A stretch of 64,000 bases of DNA. Origin: Rhizobium aethiopicum. GTDB lineage: Bacteria > Pseudomonadota > Alphaproteobacteria > Rhizobiales > Rhizobiaceae. The stretch spans positions 124,001 through 188,000 of the forward strand of contig NZ_FMAJ01000006.1 in NCBI RefSeq assembly GCF_900094625.1, in the 5' to 3' direction. Shown here piece by piece: positions 28,533-38,568 of the stretch. The translations under genes were made by a program, and so were the position numbers. The notes under the pieces are model-generated. The model was not told the DNA's origin, did not search any database, and saw only the letters and a program-made list of their open reading frames with translations. Positions within the stretch are counted from its first letter, which is position 1; every line of letters starts with the position of its first letter.

Positions 28533-29276
28533 CTAAGTTCTCAAGCGGTTGATCTTGCGCCACTCTTCATACTCTCCGCGGGCATCGTCATGCAGCGGGT
28601 AGTAGCGCTGCAGCGACCCGCCCTCCATAAGCTTCGCCCGCGAAAACTCCTCCCAATCGTGATGCTTTTGCGATTCTTCGATGACCCTCGGGGCCATTGC
28701 GACTGGAAGAACCACCACCCCATCATCGTCGGCGACGATGATGTCGCCGGGGATGACCGTGACACCGCCGCAGGCAATCGGAACGTTGACGGCGTTCGGA
28801 TAGATGCTGGTCTGGACATGGTAGTTGGGTGTCCAGCCGCGCAGCCAGAGGGCGAGATCGAGCTTTTCGACATTAGGCCGATCGCGCATGCAGCCATCGA
28901 TGACGATGCCAGCGCCGCCTCTGCCCTTGAAATAGGTCGACATCATATCGCCAAAGACGCCCGAGCTCATGTCACCGCGCGCGTCGACTACGACCACATC
29001 GCCCTCCTGCACGTGATAAAGCACATGGCGGTGCAACTGCGTCTCCGGGTCTGCATATTCTCCCTCGGTGAAGAGGTCCGGCCGCTGCGGCAAGAATTGA
29101 AGCGTCAGCGCCGGTCCAACGATAGACTTCCCGCGGGTCTGCGGCACGGGACCGACCAAATGCGGATTGCGGAAGCCCATGTGGCCGAGCGTGCCGGCAA
29201 TGGTCGCGGCGCCGATCTCCTTCAGCGCGTCGATCATGTCTCTGGGCGGTCGCGTGATATCGGGCGTATGCGTCAT
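28533..29276 (-). CDS. RraA-like/HMG-aldolase-family protein
   Basis: A 247-residue member of the RraA/4-hydroxy-4-methyl-2-oxoglutarate aldolase family. Visible core: GDVVVVDARGDMSSGVFGD (the metal/pyruvate-binding region), GGAGIVIDGCMRDRPNVEKL, and VIPGDIIVADDDGVVVLP. Family members of this type are class II pyruvate aldolases or oxaloacetate decarboxylases; true RraA are shorter RNase E regulators. As last gene of a sugar-acid transporter/dehydratase operon it most likely splits or decarboxylates a 2-keto-3-deoxy acid. It starts 21 bases after the DgoD-like gene. Confidence 0.82.
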   Translation of the reverse strand: MTHTPDITRPPRDMIDALKEIGAATIAGTLGHMGFRNPHLVGPVPQTRGKSIVGPALTLQFLPQRPDLFTEGEYADPETQLHRHVLYHVQEGDVVVVDARGDMSSGVFGDMMSTYFKGRGGAGIVIDGCMRDRPNVEKLDLALWLRGWTPNYHVQTSIYPNAVNVPIACGGVTVIPGDIIVADDDGVVVLPVAMAPRVIEESQKHHDWEEFSRAKLMEGGSLQRYYPLHDDARGEYEEWRKINRLRT

Positions 29277-29297
29277 CTTAGGCTCCGGTGGATGAAA

Positions 29298-30458
29298 CTA
29301 CCAGTTTGTGACAGAACCGTCGCGGCGCTTCAGGTGAGGCGCTTCCCAGAAACGAAAGCTCTCTGCCTTAATCGCCTCTTCGTTGACCTCGACGCCGAGG
29401 CCCGGCAGATCACTGACCGGATAGTCCGGGCCGTCGAGCCGTGGTTGCACGGGGAAGAAGTCGGAATTGTCGAAGCCCAGCTTTGCCTCGGGCGCTCTGG
29501 TCTCGAGCCAGGCGAAATTCGCTACCGCGGCGGCGAGATGAATGGTCGCGGCCGTGCAGACTGGCCCGAGGGGATTGTGCGGCATCAGATCCACATAGTG
29601 CGCCTCACTCCAGCCAGCGACCTTCATCGCTTCGGTGAGCCCGCCCACATTGCAAACATCGAGCCGGTTGAACTGATGGATGCCACGCTCGATGTAGGGC
29701 AGGAATTGCCACTTGCTGGCAAATTCCTCGCCGATCGCGAACGGGATGTCGGTCATGGTGCGCAGGGATTCGTAGGCCTCGGGTGTCTCGTCTCGTATCG
29801 GCTCCTCGAGGAAATCAAGCACGCCACGGCCGAGCTTGTTACAGAAACTCGCCGCCTCTGCCACCGACAGCCGATGATGATAATCGATGCCGAGGACGAC
29901 GTCGTCGCCCATTGCCTCGCGCGCCTTGTTCAGCATCGTTGCGGTAGCGCCGATCGACTCCCGCGGCTCAAAGATGTTCTTGCTGTTTTGCCCGATGGGG
30001 AAGAAGCGGATCGCCTGCCACCCTTGTGCGCGTAGTTCGTGGGCGCGCTCGATGGCAACCTCGCCCTCGGCCTCGTCGCCGGTCGAGGCGAAGGTAGGAA
30101 CGCGGTCGCGCTGCTTGCCGCCCAGCAGTTCATAGGCCGGCACCTCCAGCGCCTTGCCCTTGATGTCGTGAAGGGCAATGTCGATAGCCGAAATCGCCGC
30201 CTGCAGAACGCGCCCGCCTTCGAAGTATTGGCTGCGATAAATTTCCTGCCAGATCCGGCCAATCTGCATCGCGTCGCGGCCAATCAGAAATTCGCGATAA
30301 TGCTTGATCGCCCCGGCCACGGCCTTCTCGCGACCGCTCAAGCCGCTCTCGCCCCAGCCGAAGATGCCCTGGTCGGTCTCGACCTTGACCAGCATCTGGT
30401 TGCGCGTTCCGACCCATACAGGATAGGGCTTGATCGCCGTGATTTTAAGCTTCGTCAT
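29298..30458 (-). CDS. DgoD-like enolase-superfamily dehydratase
   Basis: A 386-residue mandelate-racemase-type enolase-superfamily enzyme most like D-galactonate dehydratase: N-terminal capping domain, metal ligands Asp192 (IDYHHR), Glu218 (FLEEP) and Glu244 (GEE), His194 beside the first ligand, His294 in MPHNPLGPV, and a DgoD-like C-terminus (GSVTNW). Position 151 has Arg-Phe-Phe where racemases carry the Lys-x-Lys pair, which fits dehydratases rather than racemases. ATG 30458 follows GAGG; the frame from 30563 overlaps the upstream ATPase gene. Probable activity: dehydration of an aldonate or uronate-derived acid to a 2-keto-3-deoxy acid. Confidence 0.82.
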   Translation of the reverse strand: MTKLKITAIKPYPVWVGTRNQMLVKVETDQGIFGWGESGLSGREKAVAGAIKHYREFLIGRDAMQIGRIWQEIYRSQYFEGGRVLQAAISAIDIALHDIKGKALEVPAYELLGGKQRDRVPTFASTGDEAEGEVAIERAHELRAQGWQAIRFFPIGQNSKNIFEPRESIGATATMLNKAREAMGDDVVLGIDYHHRLSVAEAASFCNKLGRGVLDFLEEPIRDETPEAYESLRTMTDIPFAIGEEFASKWQFLPYIERGIHQFNRLDVCNVGGLTEAMKVAGWSEAHYVDLMPHNPLGPVCTAATIHLAAAVANFAWLETRAPEAKLGFDNSDFFPVQPRLDGPDYPVSDLPGLGVEVNEEAIKAESFRFWEAPHLKRRDGSVTNW

Positions 30459-30490
30459 CCACGCCTCGTTTTGCACGCATCCGCTTGGTC

Positions 30491-31588
30491 TCAGTTGGCC
30501 TTCAGCGCCATTTCTGTTTCGCCGTCGAACAGATGCATCCGCTCCTGATCGAACTCGAGCCAAATCTGTTCGTCTGGCGCGACGGCAATGGTCGGCGGCA
30601 CGCTGACATTGACGAGGGCGCCGGACAGGAAAGCCTGTACGAAGGTGACGTCCCCGGTCGGCTCCACCGTGTAGGCCTTGGCAGGGATGCTTCCCGGCAT
30701 CGCACTCTTGTGCAGCTTGATCGTCGAGTGACGTGCGCCGAGCACGATTTTCTTGGTGGATGACCTTGCAACTTTCTGGGCGTTTTTAGGCGAAAGTTCG
30801 AGGCGCCAGCCCTCCGCGCTGATCAACACATTGTCGCCGCCTGCCGTTGATGCCTCCAGTGGGATGAGGCTCATCGCCGGGCTGCCGACGAAGCTGGCCA
30901 CGAACATGTTCACCGGATGGGCAAAGACCTGCGCCGGAGTATCGTATTGCTGCAGGTAACCACCGTTCATCACCGCCATCCTGTCGGCCATGGTTACCGC
31001 TTCGAGCTGATCGTGCGTCACATAGATGATTGTCGCATTGAGATCCTGGTGGAAACGTTTGATCTCTGACCGCATCTGCACGCGCAGTTTCGCGTCGAGG
31101 TTGGACAGCGGTTCATCCATCAGGAATACCGCCGGATCGCGAACGAGCGCACGGCCGAGTGCCACCCGCTGCTGTTGCCCGCCCGAAAGTTCGCGCGGCT
31201 TGCGCTCGAGGAGCTGCGTCATGTCGAGCACGCGCGCCGCTTCCCTGACCTTCCTGTCGATCTCGTCCCGTGGCAATTTGCGCATCTGCAGCGGAAACGC
31301 CAGATTTTTGTAGACAGATTTCTGCGGATAGAGTGCGTAGTTCTGGAACACCATTGCGATGTCTCGGTCCTTGGGATCGAGGTCATTGACCACCCGGTCG
31401 CCGATGACGATGTCGCCAGAAGTAATAGGAATAAGCCCCGCTACAAGATTGAGCGTGGTTGTCTTGCCGCAGCCTGAAGGGCCGACGAGCGCAACGAATT
31501 CGCCGTCATTGACCGTCAGCGAAACATCGTTGACAGCTTTGAAGGCGCCATAGGTCTTGACCAGATCTTTGAGGACCACGTGGGCCAC
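30491..31588 (-). CDS. Carbohydrate ABC transporter ATPase (UgpC/MalK type)
   Basis: A 365-residue ATPase: Walker [25 protein letters not shown], Walker B FLMDEPLSNLDAKL, switch His YVTHDQ, then a C-terminal TOBE regulatory domain. GTG 31588 (MAHVVLKDL) has AGGGAG six bases upstream and is preferred to the TTG at 31594. This class energises uptake of sugars, sugar acids and polyols; its four-gene transporter operon also carries the dehydratase and aldolase. Confidence 0.92.
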   Translation of the reverse strand: MAHVVLKDLVKTYGAFKAVNDVSLTVNDGEFVALVGPSGCGKTTTLNLVAGLIPITSGDIVIGDRVVNDLDPKDRDIAMVFQNYALYPQKSVYKNLAFPLQMRKLPRDEIDRKVREAARVLDMTQLLERKPRELSGGQQQRVALGRALVRDPAVFLMDEPLSNLDAKLRVQMRSEIKRFHQDLNATIIYVTHDQLEAVTMADRMAVMNGGYLQQYDTPAQVFAHPVNMFVASFVGSPAMSLIPLEASTAGGDNVLISAEGWRLELSPKNAQKVARSSTKKIVLGARHSTIKLHKSAMPGSIPAKAYTVEPTGDVTFVQAFLSGALVNVSVPPTIAVAPDEQIWLEFDQERMHLFDGETEMALKAN

Positions 31589-31598
31589 CGGCAACTCC

Positions 31599-32489
31599 CT
31601 AATGCTTGACTGCGCCTTCGGTGAGGGCGCGTACGAAGTATCGTTGTAGGACGAGGAACAGGACGACGACGGGCACGCTCATCATGAAGCTTGCCGCCAT
31701 CAGACCCGGAAAGTCCGTCGTGTTTTCCGAGAAGAAGCGCTGGATGCCGACCGGCAGAGTCAGCTGCTCGTTCTTCGAGAGGAAGGTGTAGGCGTAGATG
31801 TACTCGTTCCACGCGCCGATGAAGGAATAGATTGCCGTGGCGATGATTCCTGGCGCCGAGAGCGGCATCACGATCCGCACAAAGGCCTGGAACCGCGTCG
31901 CCCCGTCGATGCGCGCCGCCTGCTCGAGCTGCACCGGGATGTTGTCGTAGAATCCCTTGAGGAGCCAGATTGCCAGCGGCAGACCGAATGTGAGGTAGGT
32001 GAGGACAAGCGATCCGTGCGTGTTCACGAGCCCGATCGCGCGCATCAGGATGAAGAGCGGCACGAGAAAGATCACTGCCGGGAACATGTTGCGAAGCAAG
32101 ACGGCGAAGAACAGAAAGTTCCTGCCAGGGAAGGTGAAGCGCGAAAACGCATAGGCCGCAGGAACCGCCACGATCACTGAAAGGATGGTCGTGGCGGTGG
32201 ACACGAAAAGGCTGTTCCAGAAGAAGCGCAAGAAGTCCTGGCCGACGCTGTTTTGCGGGTCGAGAAGCTTCTGATAGCTGGCGAGGGTGGGTTGATCCGG
32301 CCACCATTGCGGCGGAAATTGCATCGCCGCGAAGCCGGACTTGATCGAGGTGCTCAGCATCCAGATCATCGGCAATGCGGTGTAAAGCAGCATGAACACC
32401 AGGAATATACGTCCGCCCCACCGCCACCCATCGATGCGGATACGGCGATGGGTCAGGCGCCGATGAGTAGTCTCGGCAATTGCGCTCAT
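31599..32489 (-). CDS. Carbohydrate ABC transporter permease (MalG type)
   Basis: A 296-residue permease with six hydrophobic segments and the EAA loop EQAARIDGATRFQAFVRIVM typical of MalG/UgpE. The ATG overlaps the stop of the upstream permease by four bases (32486-32489). It would form the inner-membrane channel with that protein. Confidence 0.9.
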   Translation of the reverse strand: MSAIAETTHRRLTHRRIRIDGWRWGGRIFLVFMLLYTALPMIWMLSTSIKSGFAAMQFPPQWWPDQPTLASYQKLLDPQNSVGQDFLRFFWNSLFVSTATTILSVIVAVPAAYAFSRFTFPGRNFLFFAVLLRNMFPAVIFLVPLFILMRAIGLVNTHGSLVLTYLTFGLPLAIWLLKGFYDNIPVQLEQAARIDGATRFQAFVRIVMPLSAPGIIATAIYSFIGAWNEYIYAYTFLSKNEQLTLPVGIQRFFSENTTDFPGLMAASFMMSVPVVVLFLVLQRYFVRALTEGAVKH

Positions 32490-33445
32490 TTGCTCCCATC
32501 CTTCTGCTCGTTGCCGGTCAGCGCACGGACGTAGAAGTAGCCGAGCGCCATCAGGATCAGGAACAGCAGCACCGAATAGGCCGATGCCACCCCCCAGCGC
32601 TGGCGGCCGAAGGCGAGTTCATAAATGTGGGTGATCCAGATATGCGATGCGTTCGACGGTCCGCCGCCGGTCATGATCCAGGGGATGATGAAAGAATTGA
32701 AGTTGGCCACTGCCAGCAGAAGGATCGTCACCGTCGAGACGTTTCTCAGGTGCGGGAAGGTGACGTGCCAGAACCGCTGCCATGCATTGGCTCCGTCGAC
32801 CTTTGCGGCGCGCAGCAACTGGTCGGGAACCGTCTGCAGCCCAGCCATCATCATGATCATGGCGAACGGAAACTCGCGCCAGATATTGACGACGATCAGG
32901 GAGGGCAGCACTGTGCCGACGCTGTCGATGAAATTCGGCGGCCGTTCGGCCCATCCGAGGCCGACCAGCACCGCGCCGATTATTCCAAAGTCCGAATGGT
33001 AGATCCACTTCCAGATATAGGACGCGGCGACCGCGCTGATGACCCAGGGAATGATCAGGACGGCGCGCAGTATGCCACGGCCGACAAATTCACGATGCAG
33101 CGCCAGGGCGCAGGCAAATCCCAGGACAAATGCGATCAATGTGGATGCCAGTGTCCAGATGAGAGTGTTCGAGGTGACCGTCCAGAACACCGGACTTGTG
33201 AGGATTGCGATGTAGTTGTCGAAACCGACGAAGATCTTGTCCCGGAGCTGCAAGGCGGGCGGTGTATTAAAGAACGACAGCTCGATCGTGTAATAGATCG
33301 GGTAGGCAATGACGATGAGCATCACGGCGAGCGCAGGCAGCACGTACGCGTAGTCAGCGCGATGCTCCCAAACCTTTCGCAGCGCGCCGGACCGATCGGG
33401 TCGCAGTCTTCGCCGAGCCTCGGCCTTGCCAGTCAAGATCGTCAC
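32486..33445 (-). CDS. Carbohydrate ABC transporter permease (MalF type)
   Basis: A 319-residue MalF/UgpA-like permease with about six hydrophobic segments (ADYAYVLPALAVMLIVIAYP first) and the coupling loop LLRAAKVDGANAWQRFWHVT. The start at 33445 is GTG. It follows the binding-protein gene across a hairpin-containing gap and overlaps the next permease by four bases. Confidence 0.9.
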   Translation of the reverse strand: MTILTGKAEARRRLRPDRSGALRKVWEHRADYAYVLPALAVMLIVIAYPIYYTIELSFFNTPPALQLRDKIFVGFDNYIAILTSPVFWTVTSNTLIWTLASTLIAFVLGFACALALHREFVGRGILRAVLIIPWVISAVAASYIWKWIYHSDFGIIGAVLVGLGWAERPPNFIDSVGTVLPSLIVVNIWREFPFAMIMMMAGLQTVPDQLLRAAKVDGANAWQRFWHVTFPHLRNVSTVTILLLAVANFNSFIIPWIMTGGGPSNASHIWITHIYELAFGRQRWGVASAYSVLLFLILMALGYFYVRALTGNEQKDGSK

Positions 33446-33473
33446 TGTGCGGTGCCCTTATTCTTCGGAACAA

Positions 33474-33500
33474 ACCGGCTGCAATCGAGGTGCAGCCGGT
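33474..33500 (-). other. Intercistronic hairpin, sugar-acid binding protein/permease
   Basis: Perfect 10-base arms ACCGGCTGCA (33474-33483) and TGCAGCCGGT (33491-33500) around a seven-base loop, between the binding-protein stop and the permease start. No T run follows on the transcribed strand. Confidence 0.7.
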
Positions 33501-33518
33501 CAGATCGTCAGGCTTGGA

Positions 33519-34997
33519 CTAGAGTCCGCCGTCCATCAGGTCTTTGACCTTCTTGGCCGCATCGTCCGCTGCCTGGTCAACGGTCATGGCTCCGGTCAGG
33601 GCATTCTGCAGCATATCAGGGACGATGATGTTCATGATCTCGGGGGACTGTGGCAGCGCCGGGAACGGGATGCCGTAGGGCAGCATCGACGTCGTGACAT
33701 CGAGGAACTTGATACTGTCCAGACGTTCTTTCATCCATTTGGTCTTGAAGCCGTTAAGATTTCCCGGGTTCGAGCCGGCGTAGGCCATCTTCAGCGACCA
33801 TTCGGGGCTCGTCCACATGCAGATGATAGCCTTTGCAGCCGGCTCGTCTACCTTGCCGCCCTCGACATATTCGGGCTTCAGGATGTGGATGTTGGAGCCG
33901 CCAAACACGACGGCACGCTTTCCATCGGGGCCAGTCGGAATGAGGCCGTAGCGCATGTTGTCGATGACAGTCTGCGCTTTTTCCTTGTCGCTGCCCGTCG
34001 TCTTCTTCTGCAGGTCGAGCATGACGTTGTAGTCGGACGGGTGCGAGATCATCATGCCGAGCTGGCCAGCGAGGAAGAGGGGCTGGTTGTCGGCCTGCTG
34101 GTTGGTGAGCGCCGAAACCGGAACCGACTTGTCGCGAACATACATATCGTAGGAGGCTTGCAATGCCGCCTTGCTCTGCGGGCTATTGAGCTGGACCTCC
34201 TTATAGGTCGGGTCGGCGGTCGCTTCGTCGAAGACGCCGCCGCCATAGGCCCACAGCTGCGGCATGAAGCGGTACGGCGTATTGCCGGCGTTCTTGCGAG
34301 CCACGAGGCCGTAACCGGCAATACCGAGCTTGTCGTGGATCTGCTTGGAATACTTGACGACGTCGTCCCAGGTTGCCGGAGCCTTGTCGGGATCGAGACC
34401 TGCACGCTTGAAGATGTCGGCGTTCCAGATGAATGCCATCGTCTCGTTGTTGGTTGGAATGCCGTAGGTCTCCCCCTCCCACGTCACAGCCTTCATGGCG
34501 CCCGGCCAGAAATCCTCGGCCGAATAGCCTACATCTTCGGGTTTGAGCGGCTCGAGATAGCCCTTTGCGGCGAACTCGGTGCCGCCGAGGATTTGCAGTC
34601 GGACCGCCATGGGCGCTGCATTGCCTAAAAGTGCGGTCCGGAACTTGTCCAGCAGGTCGTTATAGGTGAGGGCTTGTTCCTCAAGCTGGATGTTCGGATA
34701 GGTTTTGCGGAAGGTCTCGAAGAAGTCCTTGTAATACTGGCGCAGGAGGTCGGGGTCGCCCTCGAACACGCCCTGATACCAGAAGGTCAACCGCCCCTTA
34801 TAGTCGAGGGGGGTGACCTTGCCGCAATCGGCCGCCGTGTCGAACTCCTGCGTGCCGGCGATGGAACGCACATATTGCGGTGACCACTGGCTCAAGTCGA
34901 CCGGCGCACCGAGCGCCGACACGGACATCAACGATACCATCAAAGCAGTGGATACAGTGCCGCGTACCACGACACCGCCGAGCGAAAGACTCGTCAT
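33519..34997 (-). CDS. Carbohydrate ABC transporter, periplasmic binding protein
   Basis: A 492-residue family-1 extracellular binding protein. The signal peptide is MTSLSLGG... with hydrophobic VSTALMVSLMSVSALGAPV; mature features include GRLTFWYQGVFEGDPDLL, TWEGETYGIPTNNETMAFIW and LDPDKAPATWDDVVKYSK. ATG 34997 has GGGAGAAT upstream; 35 more in-frame codons (to 35102) have no signal-like character. It is first of the leftward operon and divergent from the FCD-GntR regulator (169-bp gap). Confidence 0.9.
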   Translation of the reverse strand: MTSLSLGGVVVRGTVSTALMVSLMSVSALGAPVDLSQWSPQYVRSIAGTQEFDTAADCGKVTPLDYKGRLTFWYQGVFEGDPDLLRQYYKDFFETFRKTYPNIQLEEQALTYNDLLDKFRTALLGNAAPMAVRLQILGGTEFAAKGYLEPLKPEDVGYSAEDFWPGAMKAVTWEGETYGIPTNNETMAFIWNADIFKRAGLDPDKAPATWDDVVKYSKQIHDKLGIAGYGLVARKNAGNTPYRFMPQLWAYGGGVFDEATADPTYKEVQLNSPQSKAALQASYDMYVRDKSVPVSALTNQQADNQPLFLAGQLGMMISHPSDYNVMLDLQKKTTGSDKEKAQTVIDNMRYGLIPTGPDGKRAVVFGGSNIHILKPEYVEGGKVDEPAAKAIICMWTSPEWSLKMAYAGSNPGNLNGFKTKWMKERLDSIKFLDVTTSMLPYGIPFPALPQSPEIMNIIVPDMLQNALTGAMTVDQAADDAAKKVKDLMDGGL

Positions 34998-35166
34998 AGG
35001 TATTCTCCCAGGTTTCTCCCAAGCCGCTCTGCATCGAGGCGCACGGTCTTGCTCCCAGGCCGTGGGATTCTCCCACCTAATGTATCCCTTCGACCTAATC
35101 ATACGTTTTCATGTCAAAGATTGTCTGTCAACTGGATAAATCGTACATTGTTTTGGAAGATTTGGC

Positions 35167-35916
35167 GTGATATCCAAGAAATATGTGTATGGATCGGGGG
35201 CAGTCTTGGCCGAAACAAACGAATTTAAGGCACAGCCACCCGAGGGGATCGACGCCACCGGCGCCTCGAGCGAGGGCGCGTCTGTTTACCAACTGATCAG
35301 AGACGACATCATCGAAGGGCGGCTCGCGGCCAACGAGCGGCTGGTCATCACCGATCTCGCCCGGCGCCATGGCACCTCGACCAACCCCGTGCGAGAGGCT
35401 TTGCAACTGTTGCGCGGGGAGGGCTTTGTCACCTTCGTTCCCAACCGCGGAGCGCGCGTCCGGCCCATCGATCAGGACTTTGTTCGGGATATTTACGAGA
35501 TCGGCGTTTTGATCGAGCCGTCACTGACGCGCTGGTTCGTGAATATGGCCACGGTGGAAGACATTGCTGAACTCGAACGCATCCAAAGCCTCATCGAAGA
35601 GAACAACTTCACCGACACGGTAAGGCACAGCGAACTCGACACCGCCTTTCATACCGTCATGTACCGGAAACACTACAACCGCCATGCCGCCGAGCTTTGG
35701 TGGAAGCATCGCGAAGTGCTTCGAGCCGTGAGCCGCCGCTTCGATTTTACGCTTGCCCGGCGTGCAGCGATCCTGAGCGAGCATCGCGAGCTTATCGCGC
35801 ATGTCAAAGCCGGAAGGGCGAACGAGGCAGCCGAACTTATTGCACGCCATGTCGAAGGCTCAGGGCGGCACATCCTCGAACACATGCGTGCGCGTAACGC
35901 CGCTCGCGCAGGATGA
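35167..35916 (+). CDS. GntR/FadR-family (FCD) regulator
   Basis: About 249 residues: N-terminal winged helix (GRLAANERLVITDLARRHGT, TNPVREALQLLRGEGFV) and all-helical FCD ligand domain with putative metal/ligand residues ELDTAFHTVMYRKHYN and ILSEHRELIAHVKAG. FCD-GntR proteins commonly sense sugar acids, and this one sits between a sugar-acid transporter operon and three enolase-superfamily genes. The GTG start at 35167 is provisional; a TTG at 35206 with CGGGGG upstream is an alternative. The divergent region holds only a weak TTG-N5-CAA element (35121-35131). Confidence 0.85.
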   Translation: MISKKYVYGSGAVLAETNEFKAQPPEGIDATGASSEGASVYQLIRDDIIEGRLAANERLVITDLARRHGTSTNPVREALQLLRGEGFVTFVPNRGARVRPIDQDFVRDIYEIGVLIEPSLTRWFVNMATVEDIAELERIQSLIEENNFTDTVRHSELDTAFHTVMYRKHYNRHAAELWWKHREVLRAVSRRFDFTLARRAAILSEHRELIAHVKAGRANEAAELIARHVEGSGRHILEHMRARNAARAG

Positions 35917-35955
35917 ATATCGTTACCCGGAACATTTCAGGTAAAGGCAGTTGAG

Positions 35956-37122
35956 ATGAAAATCACCAGCGTTCGGCCGTGGCTCATCAGATCGGATGCC
36001 TCTTATTGGGGAGAGTTTCTGTTCGTCGAAGTGACGACCGACGAGGGGCTGAGCGGCTGGGGAGAGATCACCACCACGACAAGGCTCGCCAATCGCGCCC
36101 TCTGCACGATCCTGCGGCAGATCGGCGCCGCTTTGATGGGCGAGGATCCGGCGCGCATCGAGTATCTTTGGCACAAGATATTCCGCAGCTTCACCTACAT
36201 GGGCAGTCGCGGCGCCGCAGTCGAATGCGTCAGCGCCATCGACATAGCCCTCTGGGACATCAGGGGCAAAGTCCTCGGTAAGCCGATTTACGAGTTGTTG
36301 GGCGGACCGGTGCGCGATGAAATCGCGCTCTACACCCACCCCAACCAGGCCAAGTTTACCAGCAAGGAGGCGGTGGTCAGGGAAATTCGAGACATCGTCG
36401 AGTCCGGCCACACGGCGCTCAAGTTCGATCCTTTCCGCTACCAGGGCAGCACTGCCGATGGACAGCCTCGCGAACAGCGGGACGGCTACCTCGATGGCAG
36501 CATGACCCGCAAGGACGAACGCGAAGCCGCCGAACTCACGGCCCTGATCCGCGAAACGGCGGGCTCTGATGTCGATATCCTCATCGATGCGCATGGCCGC
36601 TTCGACGTTCCGACCGCCATTCGCCTTTGTCGAAGCCTCGAGGAAGCTGGCCAGATCGACTGGTTCGAGGAGCCCTGCCCACCGGAGAGCCTCAACGCTC
36701 TCAGACAAGTCCGCGAGAAGGTCAGCGCCCCTATCTCGTGGGGCGAGCGCGGCCACACGAAATGGGATTTCGTGCCGGTGCTCGAAAACCGGCTCGCCGA
36801 CTACATCATGCCTGATGTCACCTGGACTGGCGGCATTACCGAACTCAAGAAGATTTCTGCCCTGTGTGAAGCCTACTACATCCCGGTCTCGCCGCATGAC
36901 GCCGCAGGGCCGATCAACGTAGTTGCCGGAGCGCAGGTGATGATGACCGTTCCGAATTTCTACAAGCTCGAAACGTCGGAGTGGAACCTCGGCAAATACG
37001 ATCACCTGATCGACACACCACTCGATGTTTCCAACGGCAACCTCACGCTTACGCCCAAGCCTGGTCTCGGCGTTGAGATGAGCCGCGAATACCTTCAAAA
37101 CCATGAGATAGAACTCGACTAG
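35956..37122 (+). CDS. Enolase-superfamily dehydratase-like protein 1
   Basis: A 388-residue mandelate racemase/muconate lactonising family enzyme. Metal ligands and acid/base residues: Asp211 with His213 (DAHGRF), Glu238 (WFEEP), Glu264 (WGER), His314 (SPHDAAGP), and Lys156-Phe-Asp158 on the second barrel strand. The Asp-x-His and PHDAAGP patterns resemble acid-sugar dehydratases such as the galactonate type. It lies 39 bases after the FCD-GntR gene and probably shares its transcript. Substrate unknown. Confidence 0.82.
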   Translation: MKITSVRPWLIRSDASYWGEFLFVEVTTDEGLSGWGEITTTTRLANRALCTILRQIGAALMGEDPARIEYLWHKIFRSFTYMGSRGAAVECVSAIDIALWDIRGKVLGKPIYELLGGPVRDEIALYTHPNQAKFTSKEAVVREIRDIVESGHTALKFDPFRYQGSTADGQPREQRDGYLDGSMTRKDEREAAELTALIRETAGSDVDILIDAHGRFDVPTAIRLCRSLEEAGQIDWFEEPCPPESLNALRQVREKVSAPISWGERGHTKWDFVPVLENRLADYIMPDVTWTGGITELKKISALCEAYYIPVSPHDAAGPINVVAGAQVMMTVPNFYKLETSEWNLGKYDHLIDTPLDVSNGNLTLTPKPGLGVEMSREYLQNHEIELD

Positions 37123-37189
37123 CCAACACCGCTCTCGGACCGCCCCAGCTTACGCGGCGATGGGCTCCCCACCAGAACGAGGAAAAGTC

Positions 37190-38551
37190 ATGCCAGAGGC
37201 ATATTCAGCCGACGAGGCGCTCAATCGGGTGAACACGCATTCCAGGCCGTCAGACCTTCGCATCACCGATATGCGGGTAGCCGAAATTACCGGAGCGCCG
37301 TTTGCCTCCGTGCTGCTCAAGATTTACACGAACCAGGGCATTGTCGGGCTGGGCGAGGTGCGCGACGGTGCCAGCGCCACCTACGCGCTGATGCTGAAAA
37401 GCCGGTTGCTTGGCGAAAATCCTTGCGACATCGACCGCCTGTTTCGCCGGATCAAGCAGTTCGGTGGCCACGGCCGGCAGGGTGGCGGCGTATCGGCGGT
37501 TGAAATCGCCTTGTGGGATCTTGCCGGAAAAGCATATGGCGTCCCCATCTATCAGATGCTTGGCGGCCGCTTTCGGGAGAAAGTGCGCGTCTATTGCGAT
37601 ACCGACGCCGCTGTGGCAAGCGGCACCGCAACCGGCAGGCGCCTCAAGCAGCGCATGGAGCTCGGCTTCACCTTCCTCAAGATGGATCTGGGTCTGATGC
37701 AGATCGCTGATGTCCCCGGCGCGGTCGTCTTTCCTGCCGGTTCACTGGAAGGGTACCGAAACAGTCCCGTTCGGGGGCCGCTGAAGACCGTAGAGGAGCG
37801 ACGGACCCGCAACGCTGCTTACGATCTGCACAACGTCCAGCACCCGTTTACCGGCCTGCACTTTTCGGACAAGGGCCTCGACCTGCTTGAGCAGTATATC
37901 GCCGAAGTCCGTGAGGTCATCGGCATGGATGTGCCGCTGGCGATCGATCATATCGGCCATATCTCGATGCAGAATGGCATCCGCCTTGCCAGGCGAATCG
38001 AGAAATATGTGCCGGCCTGGCTCGAGGATGTGATCCCCTGGCAGTATACCGAGCAATACCGACAGCTCCAGGACGCCACCACGGTGCCGATCTGCACCGG
38101 CGAGGACATATACCTCAAGGAGGGCTTCGAGCCGCTGCTCAAGAGCGGCGGCGTCTCCGTTATCCACCCTGACCTGCTCTCCAGTGGGGGCATCCTCGAG
38201 ACCAAGAAGATCGGCGATATGGCGCAGGACCGAGGTGTCGCCATGGCCATCCACATGGCAGAAAGTCCGATCGCCGCAATGGCCGCCGCACATGTTGCGA
38301 CCGCGACCGAAAACTTCATGGCGCTCGAATACCACTCCGCCGATGTCGACTGGTGGGACGATATTGTCACCGGCCTTCCGAAGCCGCTGGTGAAGGACGG
38401 CTTCATCACTGTTCCGGACAAGCCGGGCCTGGGGATTGACGATGTTGTCGACGAGGTGATCTCAGAGCATCTGCAGCCGGGCGCCGCCGGCATCTGGCAG
38501 CCTACGGATCACTGGGACGATGAATATTCCTGGGACCGCACCTGGAGCTGA
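37190..38551 (+). CDS. Enolase-superfamily protein 2
   Basis: A 453-residue member, longer than its neighbours because of an insert between barrel strands two and three (about residues 170-235, containing [13 protein letters not shown] and [18 protein letters not shown]). Active-site positions: Lys164-Met-Asp166, Asp253-His254 (IDHIGH), Glu279 (WLEDV), Glu305 (TGEDIY) and His355 (IHMAESP). ATG 37190 follows AACGAGG. The insert and IDHIGH motif set it apart from the galactonate-like copies; it is closest in the C-terminal half to the next gene. Confidence 0.8.
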   Translation: MPEAYSADEALNRVNTHSRPSDLRITDMRVAEITGAPFASVLLKIYTNQGIVGLGEVRDGASATYALMLKSRLLGENPCDIDRLFRRIKQFGGHGRQGGGVSAVEIALWDLAGKAYGVPIYQMLGGRFREKVRVYCDTDAAVASGTATGRRLKQRMELGFTFLKMDLGLMQIADVPGAVVFPAGSLEGYRNSPVRGPLKTVEERRTRNAAYDLHNVQHPFTGLHFSDKGLDLLEQYIAEVREVIGMDVPLAIDHIGHISMQNGIRLARRIEKYVPAWLEDVIPWQYTEQYRQLQDATTVPICTGEDIYLKEGFEPLLKSGGVSVIHPDLLSSGGILETKKIGDMAQDRGVAMAIHMAESPIAAMAAAHVATATENFMALEYHSADVDWWDDIVTGLPKPLVKDGFITVPDKPGLGIDDVVDEVISEHLQPGAAGIWQPTDHWDDEYSWDRTWS

Positions 38552-38568
38552 GGCGAAAAGAGCCGAAG

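Noticed and set aside
35121..35131. TTGTCTGTCAA as FCD-GntR operator
   Set aside because: Only the outer three bases on each side are symmetric; too weak to list as a site.
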